Origin: Polaribacter vadi
GTDB taxonomy: Bacteria > Bacteroidota > Bacteroidia > Flavobacteriales > Flavobacteriaceae
NCBI RefSeq assembly: GCF_018861005.1
Contig: NZ_JAHKQL010000037.1
Coordinates: 62,001 to 126,000, forward strand
Direction: 5' to 3'
DNA: 64,000 nucleotides
Of the stretch, positions 1-8,729 are shown in pieces. Made by a program: the position numbers and the translations under genes. Under the pieces are notes generated by a model. That model had not been told where the DNA came from. It saw only the letters and a list, made by a program, of their open reading frames with translations, and made no database searches. Position 1 is the stretch's first letter. Every line of letters begins with the position of its first letter.

Positions 1-1
1 T

Positions 2-1975
2 GGGGTTTATTACTCATTACAAAGATTATTAAAAGCAAGAATGGCTAGTAATTTTTTAAGCAATTTTAATTTCTGGGGATGGCAAACTATTATTGTAGCA
101 GCCACAATTACATTGCCTTTAGGTTATACAACATCTAAAGAATATGCTGAGTTAGAATGGCCTATAGATATTGCAATTGCTTTAGTTTGGGTAGCTTTTG
201 GTGTAAATATGATTTGGACTATTTTACAAAGAAGACAACGTCATTTATATGTTGCTATTTGGTTCTATTTAGGAACATTTGTAACAGTTGCAGTGCTTCA
301 TATTTTTAATAGTTTAGAATTACCTGTTAGTTTCTTAAAAAGTTATTCTGTTTATGCAGGTGTACAAGATGCATTAGTTCAATGGTGGTATGGTCATAAT
401 GCTGTAGCATTTTTCTTAACAACACCTTTTTTAGGTTTAATGTATTATTTTGTACCCAAAGCTGCAAATAGACCTGTATATTCTTATAGATTATCTATTG
501 TACATTTTTGGTCTTTGATTTTTATTTACATCTGGGCAGGACCACATCATTTATTATATACATCATTACCTAACTGGGCACAGAATTTAGGGGTTGCTTT
601 TTCTGTTATGTTAATAGCTCCTTCTTGGGGAGGTATGATAAATGGATTATTAACTTTAAGAGGTGCTTGGGATAAAGTAAGAACAGACCCAACTTTAAAA
701 TTTATGGTTGTTGCAATTACTGGTTATGGTATGGCAACTTTTGAAGGCCCAATGCTATCTCTTAAAAATGTAAATGCAATTGCTCACTTTTCTGATTGGA
801 TTATTGCTCACGTTCATGTTGGTGCATTAGCTTGGAATGGTTTCTTTACTTTTGGTATGTTGTATTGGTTAATTCCAAGAATGTTTAAAACTACATTATA
901 CTCAAAAGGATTAGCAAATTTTCATTTCTGGATTGGTACTTTAGGTATTATTTTATATACATTACCTATGTATGTAGCTGGTTTTGTACAAGCTTCTATG
1001 TGGAAACAATTTAACCCTGATGGTTCTTTAACGTATGGTAATTTCTTAGAAACTGTAAATGAAATTATACCTATGTATTGGATGCGTGCAATTGGTGGTA
1101 CAATGTTTATTATTGGTGCAATTGTAATGCTTTACAATGTTGTAAGAACTGTAAAACAAGGTAGTGGAGTAGAAGATGAGTTAGCAGAAGCTGCAGCTTT
1201 AACAAAAGTATCAACACACAGAACCAAAGGAGAAGGCTACCATACTTGGTTAGAAAGAAAACCTATTAAATTAACAATTTATGCAACAGTTGCAATTTTA
1301 ATTGGTGGTATTGTACAGATTATACCAACTTTATTAGTCGAGTCTAATATACCAACAATAAGCAGTGTAAAACCATATAGCCCTTTAGAATTAGAAGGTA
1401 GAGATTTATATATAAGAGAAGGTTGTGTTGGTTGTCACTCTCAAATGATTCGTCCTTTTAGAAGTGAGGTAGAACGTTATGGAGAATATTCTAAAGCAGG
1501 TGAGTTTGTTTATGATCATCCATTTTTATGGGGTAGTAAACGTACAGGACCAGATTTACATAGAATTGGTTCTAAATATTCAGATAGCTGGCATTTAAAC
1601 CATATGTACGATCCGCAAAGTACATCTCCAGGTTCAATAATGCCTGCTTACAAATGGTTAGTTCGTAGTGAGTTAGATAAATCATCTACAGAAGGTAAAA
1701 TGAAAGCTATGGTTTCTTTAGGTGTTCCTTATTCTGATGAAGAAATAGCAAATGCACAAACATTAATGGATGCTCAGGGAAAACAAATTGAAGAGAACCT
1801 ATATCAAGATCCTGATTTTGCTAAAACCTATGAAGCTGATAAAAAATACGCTAAAGATAATGGGCAAGAATTTGTAGAAATGAAAGATAGAGAAATCGTT
1901 GCTCTTATTGCTTATCTACAAAGATTAGGTACAGATATTAAAGTAAAAGACGAACAACAAATTTCTAAAAAATAA
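2..1975 (+). CDS. ccoNO: cbb3-type cytochrome c oxidase, fused subunits I/II (CcoNO), 5' partial
   Basis: Terminal oxidase that reduces oxygen to water in the inner membrane. The frame is open from base 2 (GVYYSLQRLLKAR...), so the ATG at 41 is internal and the real start, first helix and first heme His lie outside the window. Visible CcoN residues: the CuB-ligand His at base 395 (GHNAVAF), the His pair at 545-550 (GPHH) and the heme His pair at 809-817 (HVHVG). The CcoO part follows, with one c-type heme site CVGCH at 1424-1438. Fusion of N and O is usual in Bacteroidota. It heads the cco operon, and ccoQ starts 3 bases after its stop. Confidence 0.96.
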   Translation, partial: GVYYSLQRLLKARMASNFLSNFNFWGWQTIIVAATITLPLGYTTSKEYAELEWPIDIAIALVWVAFGVNMIWTILQRRQRHLYVAIWFYLGTFVTVAVLHIFNSLELPVSFLKSYSVYAGVQDALVQWWYGHNAVAFFLTTPFLGLMYYFVPKAANRPVYSYRLSIVHFWSLIFIYIWAGPHHLLYTSLPNWAQNLGVAFSVMLIAPSWGGMINGLLTLRGAWDKVRTDPTLKFMVVAITGYGMATFEGPMLSLKNVNAIAHFSDWIIAHVHVGALAWNGFFTFGMLYWLIPRMFKTTLYSKGLANFHFWIGTLGIILYTLPMYVAGFVQASMWKQFNPDGSLTYGNFLETVNEIIPMYWMRAIGGTMFIIGAIVMLYNVVRTVKQGSGVEDELAEAAALTKVSTHRTKGEGYHTWLERKPIKLTIYATVAILIGGIVQIIPTLLVESNIPTISSVKPYSPLELEGRDLYIREGCVGCHSQMIRPFRSEVERYGEYSKAGEFVYDHPFLWGSKRTGPDLHRIGSKYSDSWHLNHMYDPQSTSPGSIMPAYKWLVRSELDKSSTEGKMKAMVSLGVPYSDEEIANAQTLMDAQGKQIEENLYQDPDFAKTYEADKKYAKDNGQEFVEMKDREIVALIAYLQRLGTDIKVKDEQQISKK

Positions 1976-1978
1976 AGT

Positions 1979-2146
1979 ATGCTAAAATTTGTAAAAAACC
2001 ATATGGAAAGTATTACAGGTATAGAAATATACCCATTAATATCATTAATTATCTTCTTTACCTTTTTTGTAGCCTTGTTTTGGTGGGTGTTTACTGCAAA
2101 AAAAGAATATATAAATAAGGTAAGTAACATTCCTTTAGATCACTAA
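1979..2146 (+). CDS. ccoQ: cbb3 oxidase small subunit CcoQ-like, 55 aa
   Basis: A short gene read directly from the sequence. It starts with ATG 3 bases after ccoNO and ends 13 bases before ccoP. The protein begins MLKFVKNHMESITGIEIYPL, then has one transmembrane helix (about residues 18-38, rich in I, F and W) and a short charged tail (AKKEYINKV). Size, single helix and position between CcoNO and CcoP fit CcoQ/FixQ, which stabilises the oxidase. The family is poorly conserved, so the name rests mainly on context. Confidence 0.82.
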   Translation: MLKFVKNHMESITGIEIYPLISLIIFFTFFVALFWWVFTAKKEYINKVSNIPLDH

Positions 2147-2159
2147 AAAAACAAAAGAA

Positions 2160-3017
2160 ATGAAAAAAAAGATTCAATCTACAGTTTATATATTATTTGT
2201 AATAATAACATTTTTTGCACTTTTAAAGTCTTTTATGGCTTATGAAAAACCATTAAATTTCTTAGAAAACCCTTTAGTTTGGGTGGCTTTAATAGGTTTT
2301 ATTTTAGTATTGATTTTAAAAGAATATGTAAATGTTTTAGCTATAACTAAAGCTAGAGAGTTACAAAACGAAAAAGATGGTATTGCACCAGAAGCACCAA
2401 ATCTTTGGATTAAAAAGATTCTAAAATCTTGGACAAAGGCTAAAGCAGTTGAGCAAGAAGAAGAAATTATTTTAGATCATAATTATGACGGAATTAAAGA
2501 ATTAGATAATTCTCTTCCACCTTGGTGGGTATATATGTTCTATGCTACAATAATATTTGCTGTTGTTTACTTAGTTCGTTTTGAAGTAATGGATGGTGAT
2601 ACACCAGAAATGGAATATGAAAAAGCAGTAGCAGAAGCAAGAATAGAAATTAATAAATACAAAGCAACTTCACCAGATGTTTTTGACGTAGCTAATTTAG
2701 AACTTTTAACAGACGAAAAAGATTTAAAAAGAGGTAAAGCTGTTTTTAATTTAAACTGTGCTTCTTGTCATTTAGCAGATGGAGGTGGATCTATTGGGCC
2801 AAACCTTACTGATGAATATTGGATTCTTGGTGGTGGAATTAAAAATGTTTTTAATACAGTTTCTAAAGGTGGTAGAGATGGTAAAGGTATGATTGCATGG
2901 AACAAAACTATAAAAGCAGAAGATATTGCAAAGGTTTCTAGTTATGTTTTGTCTTTGCAAGGCACAACACCTGCAAAACCAAAAGCACCTCAAGGAGAAG
3001 TGTGGAAAGCTGATTAA
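2160..3017 (+). CDS. ccoP: cbb3-type cytochrome c oxidase subunit III (CcoP)
   Basis: Membrane-anchored c-type cytochrome that passes electrons to CcoNO. It has N-terminal helices (about residues 7-27 and 37-55), a further helix near 122-142 after the FixP_N-like motif LDNSLPPWW, and a periplasmic cytochrome c domain with a single CASCH heme site at residues 200-204 and a later axial Met candidate (GKGMIAW). Proteobacterial CcoP usually has two hemes. The one-heme form is common in Bacteroidota. It is third in the cco operon. Confidence 0.95.
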   Translation: MKKKIQSTVYILFVIITFFALLKSFMAYEKPLNFLENPLVWVALIGFILVLILKEYVNVLAITKARELQNEKDGIAPEAPNLWIKKILKSWTKAKAVEQEEEIILDHNYDGIKELDNSLPPWWVYMFYATIIFAVVYLVRFEVMDGDTPEMEYEKAVAEARIEINKYKATSPDVFDVANLELLTDEKDLKRGKAVFNLNCASCHLADGGGSIGPNLTDEYWILGGGIKNVFNTVSKGGRDGKGMIAWNKTIKAEDIAKVSSYVLSLQGTTPAKPKAPQGEVWKAD

Positions 3018-3104
3018 AAAAGATATAGAAGTAAGCTCTAATATTTTTTGCAAATCTAAATAGAAAAGTAAATAAAGAATTAAAAGTTAGTTAGTAATAG
3101 TAGT

Positions 3105-4526
3105 ATGGAAACACCCAATAACGAACATTTTAGAGATAGTATTGGTACTATAAACGAAGAAGGTAAACGTTCTTGGGTTTTTCCTAAAAAGCCAAGTGGA
3201 AAGTTTTACAAGTACAGAACCTATGTAAGTTACTTTTTACTTATTTTTTTATTGTTAGCACCTTTTATCAAAATAAATGGTAATCAATTTTTACTTTTTA
3301 ATGTATTAGAACGTCGTTTTAATATCTTCGGATTTCCTTTTTGGCCACAAGATTTTCATCTTTTGGTAATTTCAATGATTACAGGTGTTGTATTTGTAAT
3401 TCTATTTACGGTAGTTTTTGGTCGTTTGTTCTGTGGATGGATTTGTCCTCAAACCATTTTTATGGAAATGGTTTTCAGAAAAATAGAGTATTTGATTGAT
3501 GGTGATAGAGGAAAACAAATCCGTTTACAAAAACAACCTTGGAATGCAGAAAAAATTAGAAAGCGTTTACTAAAATGGTTTATCTTTTTTATAATATCAT
3601 TTTTAATTGCAAATGTGTTTTTAGCTTATTTAATTGGTGGAGATACTGTAATAAGTTATATAACAGGTAATCCTTTAGATAATATTAGAACACTTATTTC
3701 TTTATTGATTTTTACAGGTGTATTCTACTTTGTGTTTGCTTGGTTTAGAGAACAGGTATGTATAATTGCTTGTCCTTATGGTAGGTTACAAGGTGTTTTA
3801 TTAGATAATAAAACTATAAATGTTGCTTACGATTACAAACGAGGAGAAAGAGAACAAGGTAGATCTAAATTTAAGAAAAATGAAGATAGAGCAGCTTTAG
3901 GAAAAGGAGATTGTATAGACTGTAAACAATGTGTGGTTGTTTGCCCTACAAATATAGATATTAGAAATGGTACACAATTAGAATGTGTAAACTGTACTGC
4001 TTGTATAGATGAATGCGATCATATTATGGAAAGTATAAACCTACCAAAAGGTTTAATTAGGTACGCAAGCGAAGAAAATATTGCAGAGAAAAAAACATTT
4101 CATTTTAGTGCAAGAATTAAAGGCTATTCTGCAGTTTTATTAATTTTAGTTGGCATTTTAGTTGGTATGCTGTTCTTAAGAAATAATGTGGAAGCAACCA
4201 TTTTAAGATTACCAGGCCAATTGTATGAACATAAAGAAAACAATATTATCAGTAATGTTTATACATACAAAGTAATTAATAAAACTACAAAAGATATAGA
4301 GGATGTTAGCTATAAAATTCTATCTCATAATGGAGAAATAAAACTGGTTTCTAATCACAATTTTGTAGTGCCAAAACAAGGTTTAGCAGAAGGTACTTTG
4401 TTTATAGAATTAAATGCATCTGTCTTAAAAGACGATAATATAGATATAGAAATTGGTGTTTTTAGTGGTGATAAGTTAATTGAAACAACAGAAACAAATT
4501 TCTTAGGGCCAAGAAATTATAGATAA
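3105..4526 (+). CDS. ccoG: cbb3 oxidase accessory ferredoxin-type protein CcoG (RdxA/FixG)
   Basis: Membrane iron-sulfur protein needed for cbb3 oxidase assembly, proposed in the literature to act in copper reduction. The 473 aa contain about five helices, an early CGWICPQ motif, and a ferredoxin domain with two cysteine clusters (CIDCKQCVVVCP and CVNCTACIDEC). A C-terminal Ig-like FixG_C domain follows the last helix. It sits 87 bases after ccoP and is followed by ccoH, the usual order. Confidence 0.94.
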   Translation: METPNNEHFRDSIGTINEEGKRSWVFPKKPSGKFYKYRTYVSYFLLIFLLLAPFIKINGNQFLLFNVLERRFNIFGFPFWPQDFHLLVISMITGVVFVILFTVVFGRLFCGWICPQTIFMEMVFRKIEYLIDGDRGKQIRLQKQPWNAEKIRKRLLKWFIFFIISFLIANVFLAYLIGGDTVISYITGNPLDNIRTLISLLIFTGVFYFVFAWFREQVCIIACPYGRLQGVLLDNKTINVAYDYKRGEREQGRSKFKKNEDRAALGKGDCIDCKQCVVVCPTNIDIRNGTQLECVNCTACIDECDHIMESINLPKGLIRYASEENIAEKKTFHFSARIKGYSAVLLILVGILVGMLFLRNNVEATILRLPGQLYEHKENNIISNVYTYKVINKTTKDIEDVSYKILSHNGEIKLVSNHNFVVPKQGLAEGTLFIELNASVLKDDNIDIEIGVFSGDKLIETTETNFLGPRNYR

Positions 4527-4663
4527 ATCTTAGAAGCTTAGATTTTTAATAAAAATGAAAATCTTTACGATTGATGAACGAGTGAAATAATCTGTTAATT
4601 ATTATAGATTAATTAAGAGATTGCTTAGTAATGTAGGCAAAGACTAAAATAAAATAAGAAATT

Positions 4664-5110
4664 ATGAAATTTAATTGGGGAACAGGTATTGTAATAACTA
4701 TCATCGCATTTATTGCGTTTATAATGTATTTTGTAATTACAATGAGTACAGATCATGCCTATAGTCACGATTTAGTAACAGAAAAATATTACGAAGCAGA
4801 ATTAAATTATCAACAAGAAATAGATGCAAAACAAAATGCATTTAATTTAGATGATAAAGTTAATATTCAAAGAGATAGTAAAGGTTTGTTAATTAAATTT
4901 CCAGAGAAATATCAAGCAAAAGAAATTAAAGGAAAAGTGTTCCTATATAGACCATCTAATAAACAATTAGATTTTGAAATACCTATTTCAATTTCTAAAA
5001 ATTATTTGCTCGTGCCTGAACAACGTTTATTAGATGGTCGCTGGAACATTAAAATTCATTGGAACTATAAAAATAAAGATTATTTATTAGAAGAAGAAAT
5101 TGTTTACTAA
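4664..5110 (+). CDS. ccoH: FixH/CcoH family protein
   Basis: Small inner-membrane protein associated with cbb3 oxidase assembly. It has one N-terminal transmembrane helix (about residues 7-27) followed by a roughly 120-residue extracytoplasmic domain starting with MSTDHAYSHDLVTEKYYEAE, typical of FixH. Its stop overlaps the start of the next gene by one base (TAATG), so the two are translationally coupled. The 137 bases upstream hold no gene. Confidence 0.88.
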   Translation: MKFNWGTGIVITIIAFIAFIMYFVITMSTDHAYSHDLVTEKYYEAELNYQQEIDAKQNAFNLDDKVNIQRDSKGLLIKFPEKYQAKEIKGKVFLYRPSNKQLDFEIPISISKNYLLVPEQRLLDGRWNIKIHWNYKNKDYLLEEEIVY

Positions 5111-5811
5111 TGTTGTTATCTGCAATCATATTTGGTTTATTAGGTAGTTTTCACTGCATAGGTATGTGTGGGCCAATAGCATTTATGTTACCTGTAGATA
5201 GAAAAAAACCAGTTAAAGGTTTTTTTCAAATTGTTAGTTATCATTTTGGTAGATTGTTTACTTACAGTTTAATAGGTCTTTTATTTGGTTTTTTAGGTAA
5301 AGGTTTTTACTTGTTTGGTTTTCAGCAACAACTATCAATAATTGTTGGAGTTTTAATGATTGTATCTATTTTATTTCCTAAAATTTTACAGAAATTTTCA
5401 ATATCAAAAAAAATAAGTACTATTATTTTAAAAATTAAAAATGCTTTAGGAAAAGAATTAAAAAAGAAAGGAAATGACACTTTTTTTACAATAGGTTTTT
5501 TAAATGGGTTTTTACCTTGTGGCTTAGTATATATGGCACTTTTTGGAGCTTTAGCAACTTCTAATGCTTTTTTAGGCAGCTTATATATGTTCTTATTTGG
5601 CTTAGGTACAATTCCGTTAATGACAGCTTTTGTCTATTTAGGAAATTTTACAAAAGGCAGTTTTAGAAATAAAATTCAAAAAGTAATACCTATTTTAGTT
5701 ATATTTATTGGTGTTTTTTTTATTGTTAGAGGGTTAGGTTTGGGTATACCATATATTTCTCCTGCACCAATATTAGAAATGACAGGGAATACAATTACTA
5801 AATGTCACTAG
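5110..5811 (+). CDS. SafE/DsbD_2-like membrane protein of the cco operon
   Basis: Integral membrane protein of 233 aa with six to seven predicted helices in two related halves, each with a proline/cysteine motif (GSFHCIGMCGPIAF near the start and NGFLPCGLVYMALFG mid-protein). These match the DsbD_2 (UreH/SafE-like) family often found next to ccoGH in Bacteroidota. Paired cysteines and context suggest a role in copper or thiol handling during oxidase maturation, which is inference. Coupled by a one-base overlap to ccoH. Probably the last gene of the operon. Confidence 0.8.
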   Translation: MLLSAIIFGLLGSFHCIGMCGPIAFMLPVDRKKPVKGFFQIVSYHFGRLFTYSLIGLLFGFLGKGFYLFGFQQQLSIIVGVLMIVSILFPKILQKFSISKKISTIILKIKNALGKELKKKGNDTFFTIGFLNGFLPCGLVYMALFGALATSNAFLGSLYMFLFGLGTIPLMTAFVYLGNFTKGSFRNKIQKVIPILVIFIGVFFIVRGLGLGIPYISPAPILEMTGNTITKCH

Positions 5812-5885
5812 TAAATTTTTGTTTTACTTATCTACACTAAATTTATTTTAATCGACACTAGTTTGGTGTTTATCTGCTGTAATAT

Positions 5886-5907
5886 ACTTTATTTAGAAAA
5901 ATAAAGT
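5886..5907. promoter_or_regulatory. Operator-like inverted repeat upstream of the H-NOX operon
   Basis: ACTTTATTT and its exact complement AAATAAAGT are separated by AGAA. The last base overlaps the -7 box at 5907. A bound regulator could block transcription of the receiver/H-NOX/kinase genes. No protein can be assigned. It could also act as a weak hairpin ending the cco operon, although only a short T run follows. Confidence 0.4.
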
Positions 5908-5914
5908 AATTTTG
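5907..5914 (+). promoter_or_regulatory. Candidate -7 box TAATTTTG for the receiver/H-NOX operon
   Basis: TAATTTTG matches the Bacteroidota -7 consensus TAnnTTTG and lies 21 bases before the ATG at 5935. I see no clear TTG at the -33 distance. Confidence 0.45.
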
Positions 5915-5934
5915 CTTGGCTAAACCATTCTATA

Positions 5935-6345
5935 ATGCATAAAAGTAAATTAAAAATTTTATTGGTAGAAGATAATAAAATAGAAATAATAAAATTAAAA
6001 AAATCTATTTCTAATGAACTTCAAAATTATGTTCTAACAATTGCAAATAATGGTTTAGAAGCACTGTCTTGTGTAGAAAAAGATATACCTAGTATGATCT
6101 TGTTAGACTTAAACATGCCAGATATGAATGGTATTGAATTTTTAACCATAATTAAAGAGAAAAAAGATTTAAAACACATTCCTGTAATTATATTAACCAC
6201 TTCAAGTAACAATGATGATATATCAGAATGTTATAGATTAGGTATTGCAGGTTATGTAGTAAAACCTCTTAAATTTGAAGATTACGAGTTAAAAATACAA
6301 GCAATAATGAATTATTGGAATTTCAACGAATTTTTAAAAATATAA
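5935..6345 (+). CDS. Stand-alone response regulator receiver
   Basis: A 136-aa CheY-like protein that is only a receiver domain. It shows the acidic pair E12-D13, the phospho-acceptor D58 (MILLDLNMP), T88 and K110 (VVKPL). No output domain is present, so it probably works through protein contacts or as a phosphate shuttle. The H-NOX gene follows 4 bases later and the histidine kinase comes next, so it is likely the kinase's partner. Confidence 0.92.
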   Translation: MHKSKLKILLVEDNKIEIIKLKKSISNELQNYVLTIANNGLEALSCVEKDIPSMILLDLNMPDMNGIEFLTIIKEKKDLKHIPVIILTTSSNNDDISECYRLGIAGYVVKPLKFEDYELKIQAIMNYWNFNEFLKI

Positions 6346-6349
6346 AATT

Positions 6350-6889
6350 ATGAAAGGTATTGTTTTTACAGAATTTTTAGAATTAGTAGAAGAGAAGTTT
6401 GGTATAGAAATGGTAGATAAAATTATAACTTCATCAGATTTAGAATCTAATGGAGTTTATACTTCTATTGGTACCTATAGTTTTTCTGAAATGTTACAAC
6501 TTTTACAACATTTAAGTAATAATACTGGTGTTTCTATAGATGATTTATTATTAGTTTATGCAGAACATTTTTTTAGTGTCATAGAAAAAAGTTACCCTGG
6601 TTTATTAGCTACCTACAAAGATCCTATAGAAATGATATCTTCAATAGAAAATCATATTCATATAGAAGTTAGAAAAATATATCCAGATGCAGAATTACCT
6701 GTTTTTATTTTAGAAGAAAAAACAAAAAATTCATTAACACTTATTTATAAGTCAAGTAGAGCAATGCATCATTTTGGTTTAGGCTTAATGAATAAAACAT
6801 TCGAACATTTTAATAGTTCTGCAGAAATAGTGCTAGAAAAAATTAAAGAAGATGGTACAGAAGTTCGTTTTGTAATTACTAAAAATTAA
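6350..6889 (+). CDS. H-NOX (heme NO-binding) sensor protein
   Basis: Soluble heme sensor of 179 aa, the normal length of a stand-alone H-NOX. Family markers are the YxSxR heme-propionate motif at 133-137 (YKSSR), the N-terminal start KGIVFTEFLELVEEKFG, and the proximal His, which by spacing to YP (111-112) is H104 in NHIHIEVRKIYPDAE. Members bind NO and sometimes O2 and usually control a kinase encoded beside them. Its stop overlaps the kinase start by one base. No distal Tyr preference can be judged by eye, so NO-selective sensing is inferred from the family. Confidence 0.95.
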   Translation: MKGIVFTEFLELVEEKFGIEMVDKIITSSDLESNGVYTSIGTYSFSEMLQLLQHLSNNTGVSIDDLLLVYAEHFFSVIEKSYPGLLATYKDPIEMISSIENHIHIEVRKIYPDAELPVFILEEKTKNSLTLIYKSSRAMHHFGLGLMNKTFEHFNSSAEIVLEKIKEDGTEVRFVITKN

Positions 6890-8610
6890 TGAGTCAAGAT
6901 AAAATTGACATATTAGAAAGAGCACTTTTAAGGCAAAAAACCGCCAGAAAACAAGCTGAAAAAATTCTCGAAGAAAAATCTTTAACGCTTTATAATACTT
7001 CACAACAATTAAAAGAAGTAAATAAAAAGTTAGAGGGTTTGTTAGATGAAAAAAGTTCTCAGTTAAAAGGTGTTTTCGAGAACATTAATGATGCTTATTT
7101 AGTAATGGCAATTAATGGTAGTGTTCTTAAAATGAATGATGTTGCAGAGACCCTTTTTGGTTTTAACCCAAAAGAAACAGAAGTTAATGTACTAGATTTA
7201 ATATATAAAGAAGATTACAATTATGCAGTAAAATCTTTTTTTGAACTATTAAATAAAGGTCGTTTTTCTAATTTTAGTGCAAGAGTTACGTCAAAAAACA
7301 ATAAAATTAAATGGGTGAATATAAATGCTAGTATAATTTATGATAAGAATAATAAACCCATTGCAGCACAAGGTATTGTTAGAGATGTAACCAAGCAGAG
7401 AGAAGAACAATTAGTTTTAGATTTAGTAAATAATACAGCTAAATCTGTTTTAGGAAAAGAAGATTTAAGTGAAATTGCTTGGGAAATCTCTAGCAATATT
7501 GCCAATTATTTAGGTAACAACGATTGTGTATTATACTTGGTAAATAAAGAAAATAATACTTTAGATCAAATTGCTGCTTATGGCGAAAAAGTAAATGGTA
7601 GTAATAAAGTGTATAATAACGGAATTTTACCACTAGGTAAAGGTATTTCTGGTAGTGTAGCATTAACAGGTAAATCAGAAATTATTAATGACACTTCTAA
7701 AGATAAAAGATATATTTATGAAGATAAAATAAGATCTTCAGAAATTACAGTGCCAATTATTAGTGATGGTGAGGTTATTGGAGTAATAGATGCAGAACAT
7801 GAACATAAAAATTACTTTACTCTAGAGCATAAAAAAACCATTGAAAATATTGCAAACCTTGTTTCTTTACAATTAAAGAGTGCTATTAACTTAAAAGAAC
7901 GAATTAAAGTTGAACAAGAAAATAAAGATTTAGTAGCAGAGTTAAGAAGAAGTAATGATGAACTTAAAGAATATGCACATATTGTTTCTCACGATTTAAA
8001 ATCACCATTAAGAAGTATATCCGCTCTTGCAACTTGGATAAAAATGGATAATGAAGATAAATTTGATGAAAATAGTTTAGAAAATTTTGACAATATCGAT
8101 TTAACTTTAGAGAAAATGGAGAATTTAATTACAGATATTCTAAAGTTTTCGAGTATAAATACAAATGCCAAAGATAATGACAAGGTTAATTTAAATGATT
8201 TGGTAAAAAACCTTATTAATACAATGTATGTGCCAGATATTATAAGCATAAATGTATTAAATACTCTTCCTATTGTTCAAGGTGATAGTGTAAAATTTGA
8301 GCAACTTTTTCAAAACTTAATAGGTAATGCAATTAAATTTAGCGACAAAGAAAATGCATTTATAAATGTAGATTTTAAAGATCAAGGAGAGTTTTATAAA
8401 TTTTCTGTTATAGATAATGGAATAGGTATAGAAAATAGACATTTTGATAAAATTTTTAAGATTTTCCAATCACTAAAAATATCCGAAGATTCTACAGGAA
8501 TAGGTTTATCTATAGTAAAGAAAATTATAGATATTTATAAAGGAGAAATTTGGGTAGAATCTGAACTTGGTAAAGGAACTACTTTTCATTTTACAATTAA
8601 AAAAGAATAA
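6889..8610 (+). CDS. PAS-GAF sensor histidine kinase, probable H-NOX partner
   Basis: Cytoplasmic histidine kinase of 573 aa without membrane segments. Order: N-terminal coiled coil (about 1-60), PAS domain (about 60-170), GAF domain (about 178-330), a HisKA dimerisation helix with phospho-acceptor H368 in YAHIVSHDLKSPL, and an HATPase_c domain with N, G1 and G2 motifs (NLIGNAIKFSD, DNGIGI, TGIGLSIVKKI). The one-base overlap with the H-NOX gene and the receiver upstream point to one signalling unit in which heme-bound NO controls kinase activity. Confidence 0.94.
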   Translation: MSQDKIDILERALLRQKTARKQAEKILEEKSLTLYNTSQQLKEVNKKLEGLLDEKSSQLKGVFENINDAYLVMAINGSVLKMNDVAETLFGFNPKETEVNVLDLIYKEDYNYAVKSFFELLNKGRFSNFSARVTSKNNKIKWVNINASIIYDKNNKPIAAQGIVRDVTKQREEQLVLDLVNNTAKSVLGKEDLSEIAWEISSNIANYLGNNDCVLYLVNKENNTLDQIAAYGEKVNGSNKVYNNGILPLGKGISGSVALTGKSEIINDTSKDKRYIYEDKIRSSEITVPIISDGEVIGVIDAEHEHKNYFTLEHKKTIENIANLVSLQLKSAINLKERIKVEQENKDLVAELRRSNDELKEYAHIVSHDLKSPLRSISALATWIKMDNEDKFDENSLENFDNIDLTLEKMENLITDILKFSSINTNAKDNDKVNLNDLVKNLINTMYVPDIISINVLNTLPIVQGDSVKFEQLFQNLIGNAIKFSDKENAFINVDFKDQGEFYKFSVIDNGIGIENRHFDKIFKIFQSLKISEDSTGIGLSIVKKIIDIYKGEIWVESELGKGTTFHFTIKKE

Positions 8611-8729
8611 AAATAATCAAGCTATTATTAAAAAAATAGCATTTGGTAAACCAAAAATTGTAGATTTCACTAAAAATAATAGTAATTATCATTAAAATTA
8701 TTTAATTTTAATAAAAAAAATAGATTACT

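Noticed and set aside
1912-2130. 72-codon minus-strand frame
   Set aside because: It lies antisense to ccoNO and ccoQ; the sense ccoQ frame explains the sequence better.
2772-3053. 93-codon minus-strand frame opposite ccoP
   Set aside because: Antisense to the cytochrome c domain with a Cys/Phe-rich, unlikely composition.
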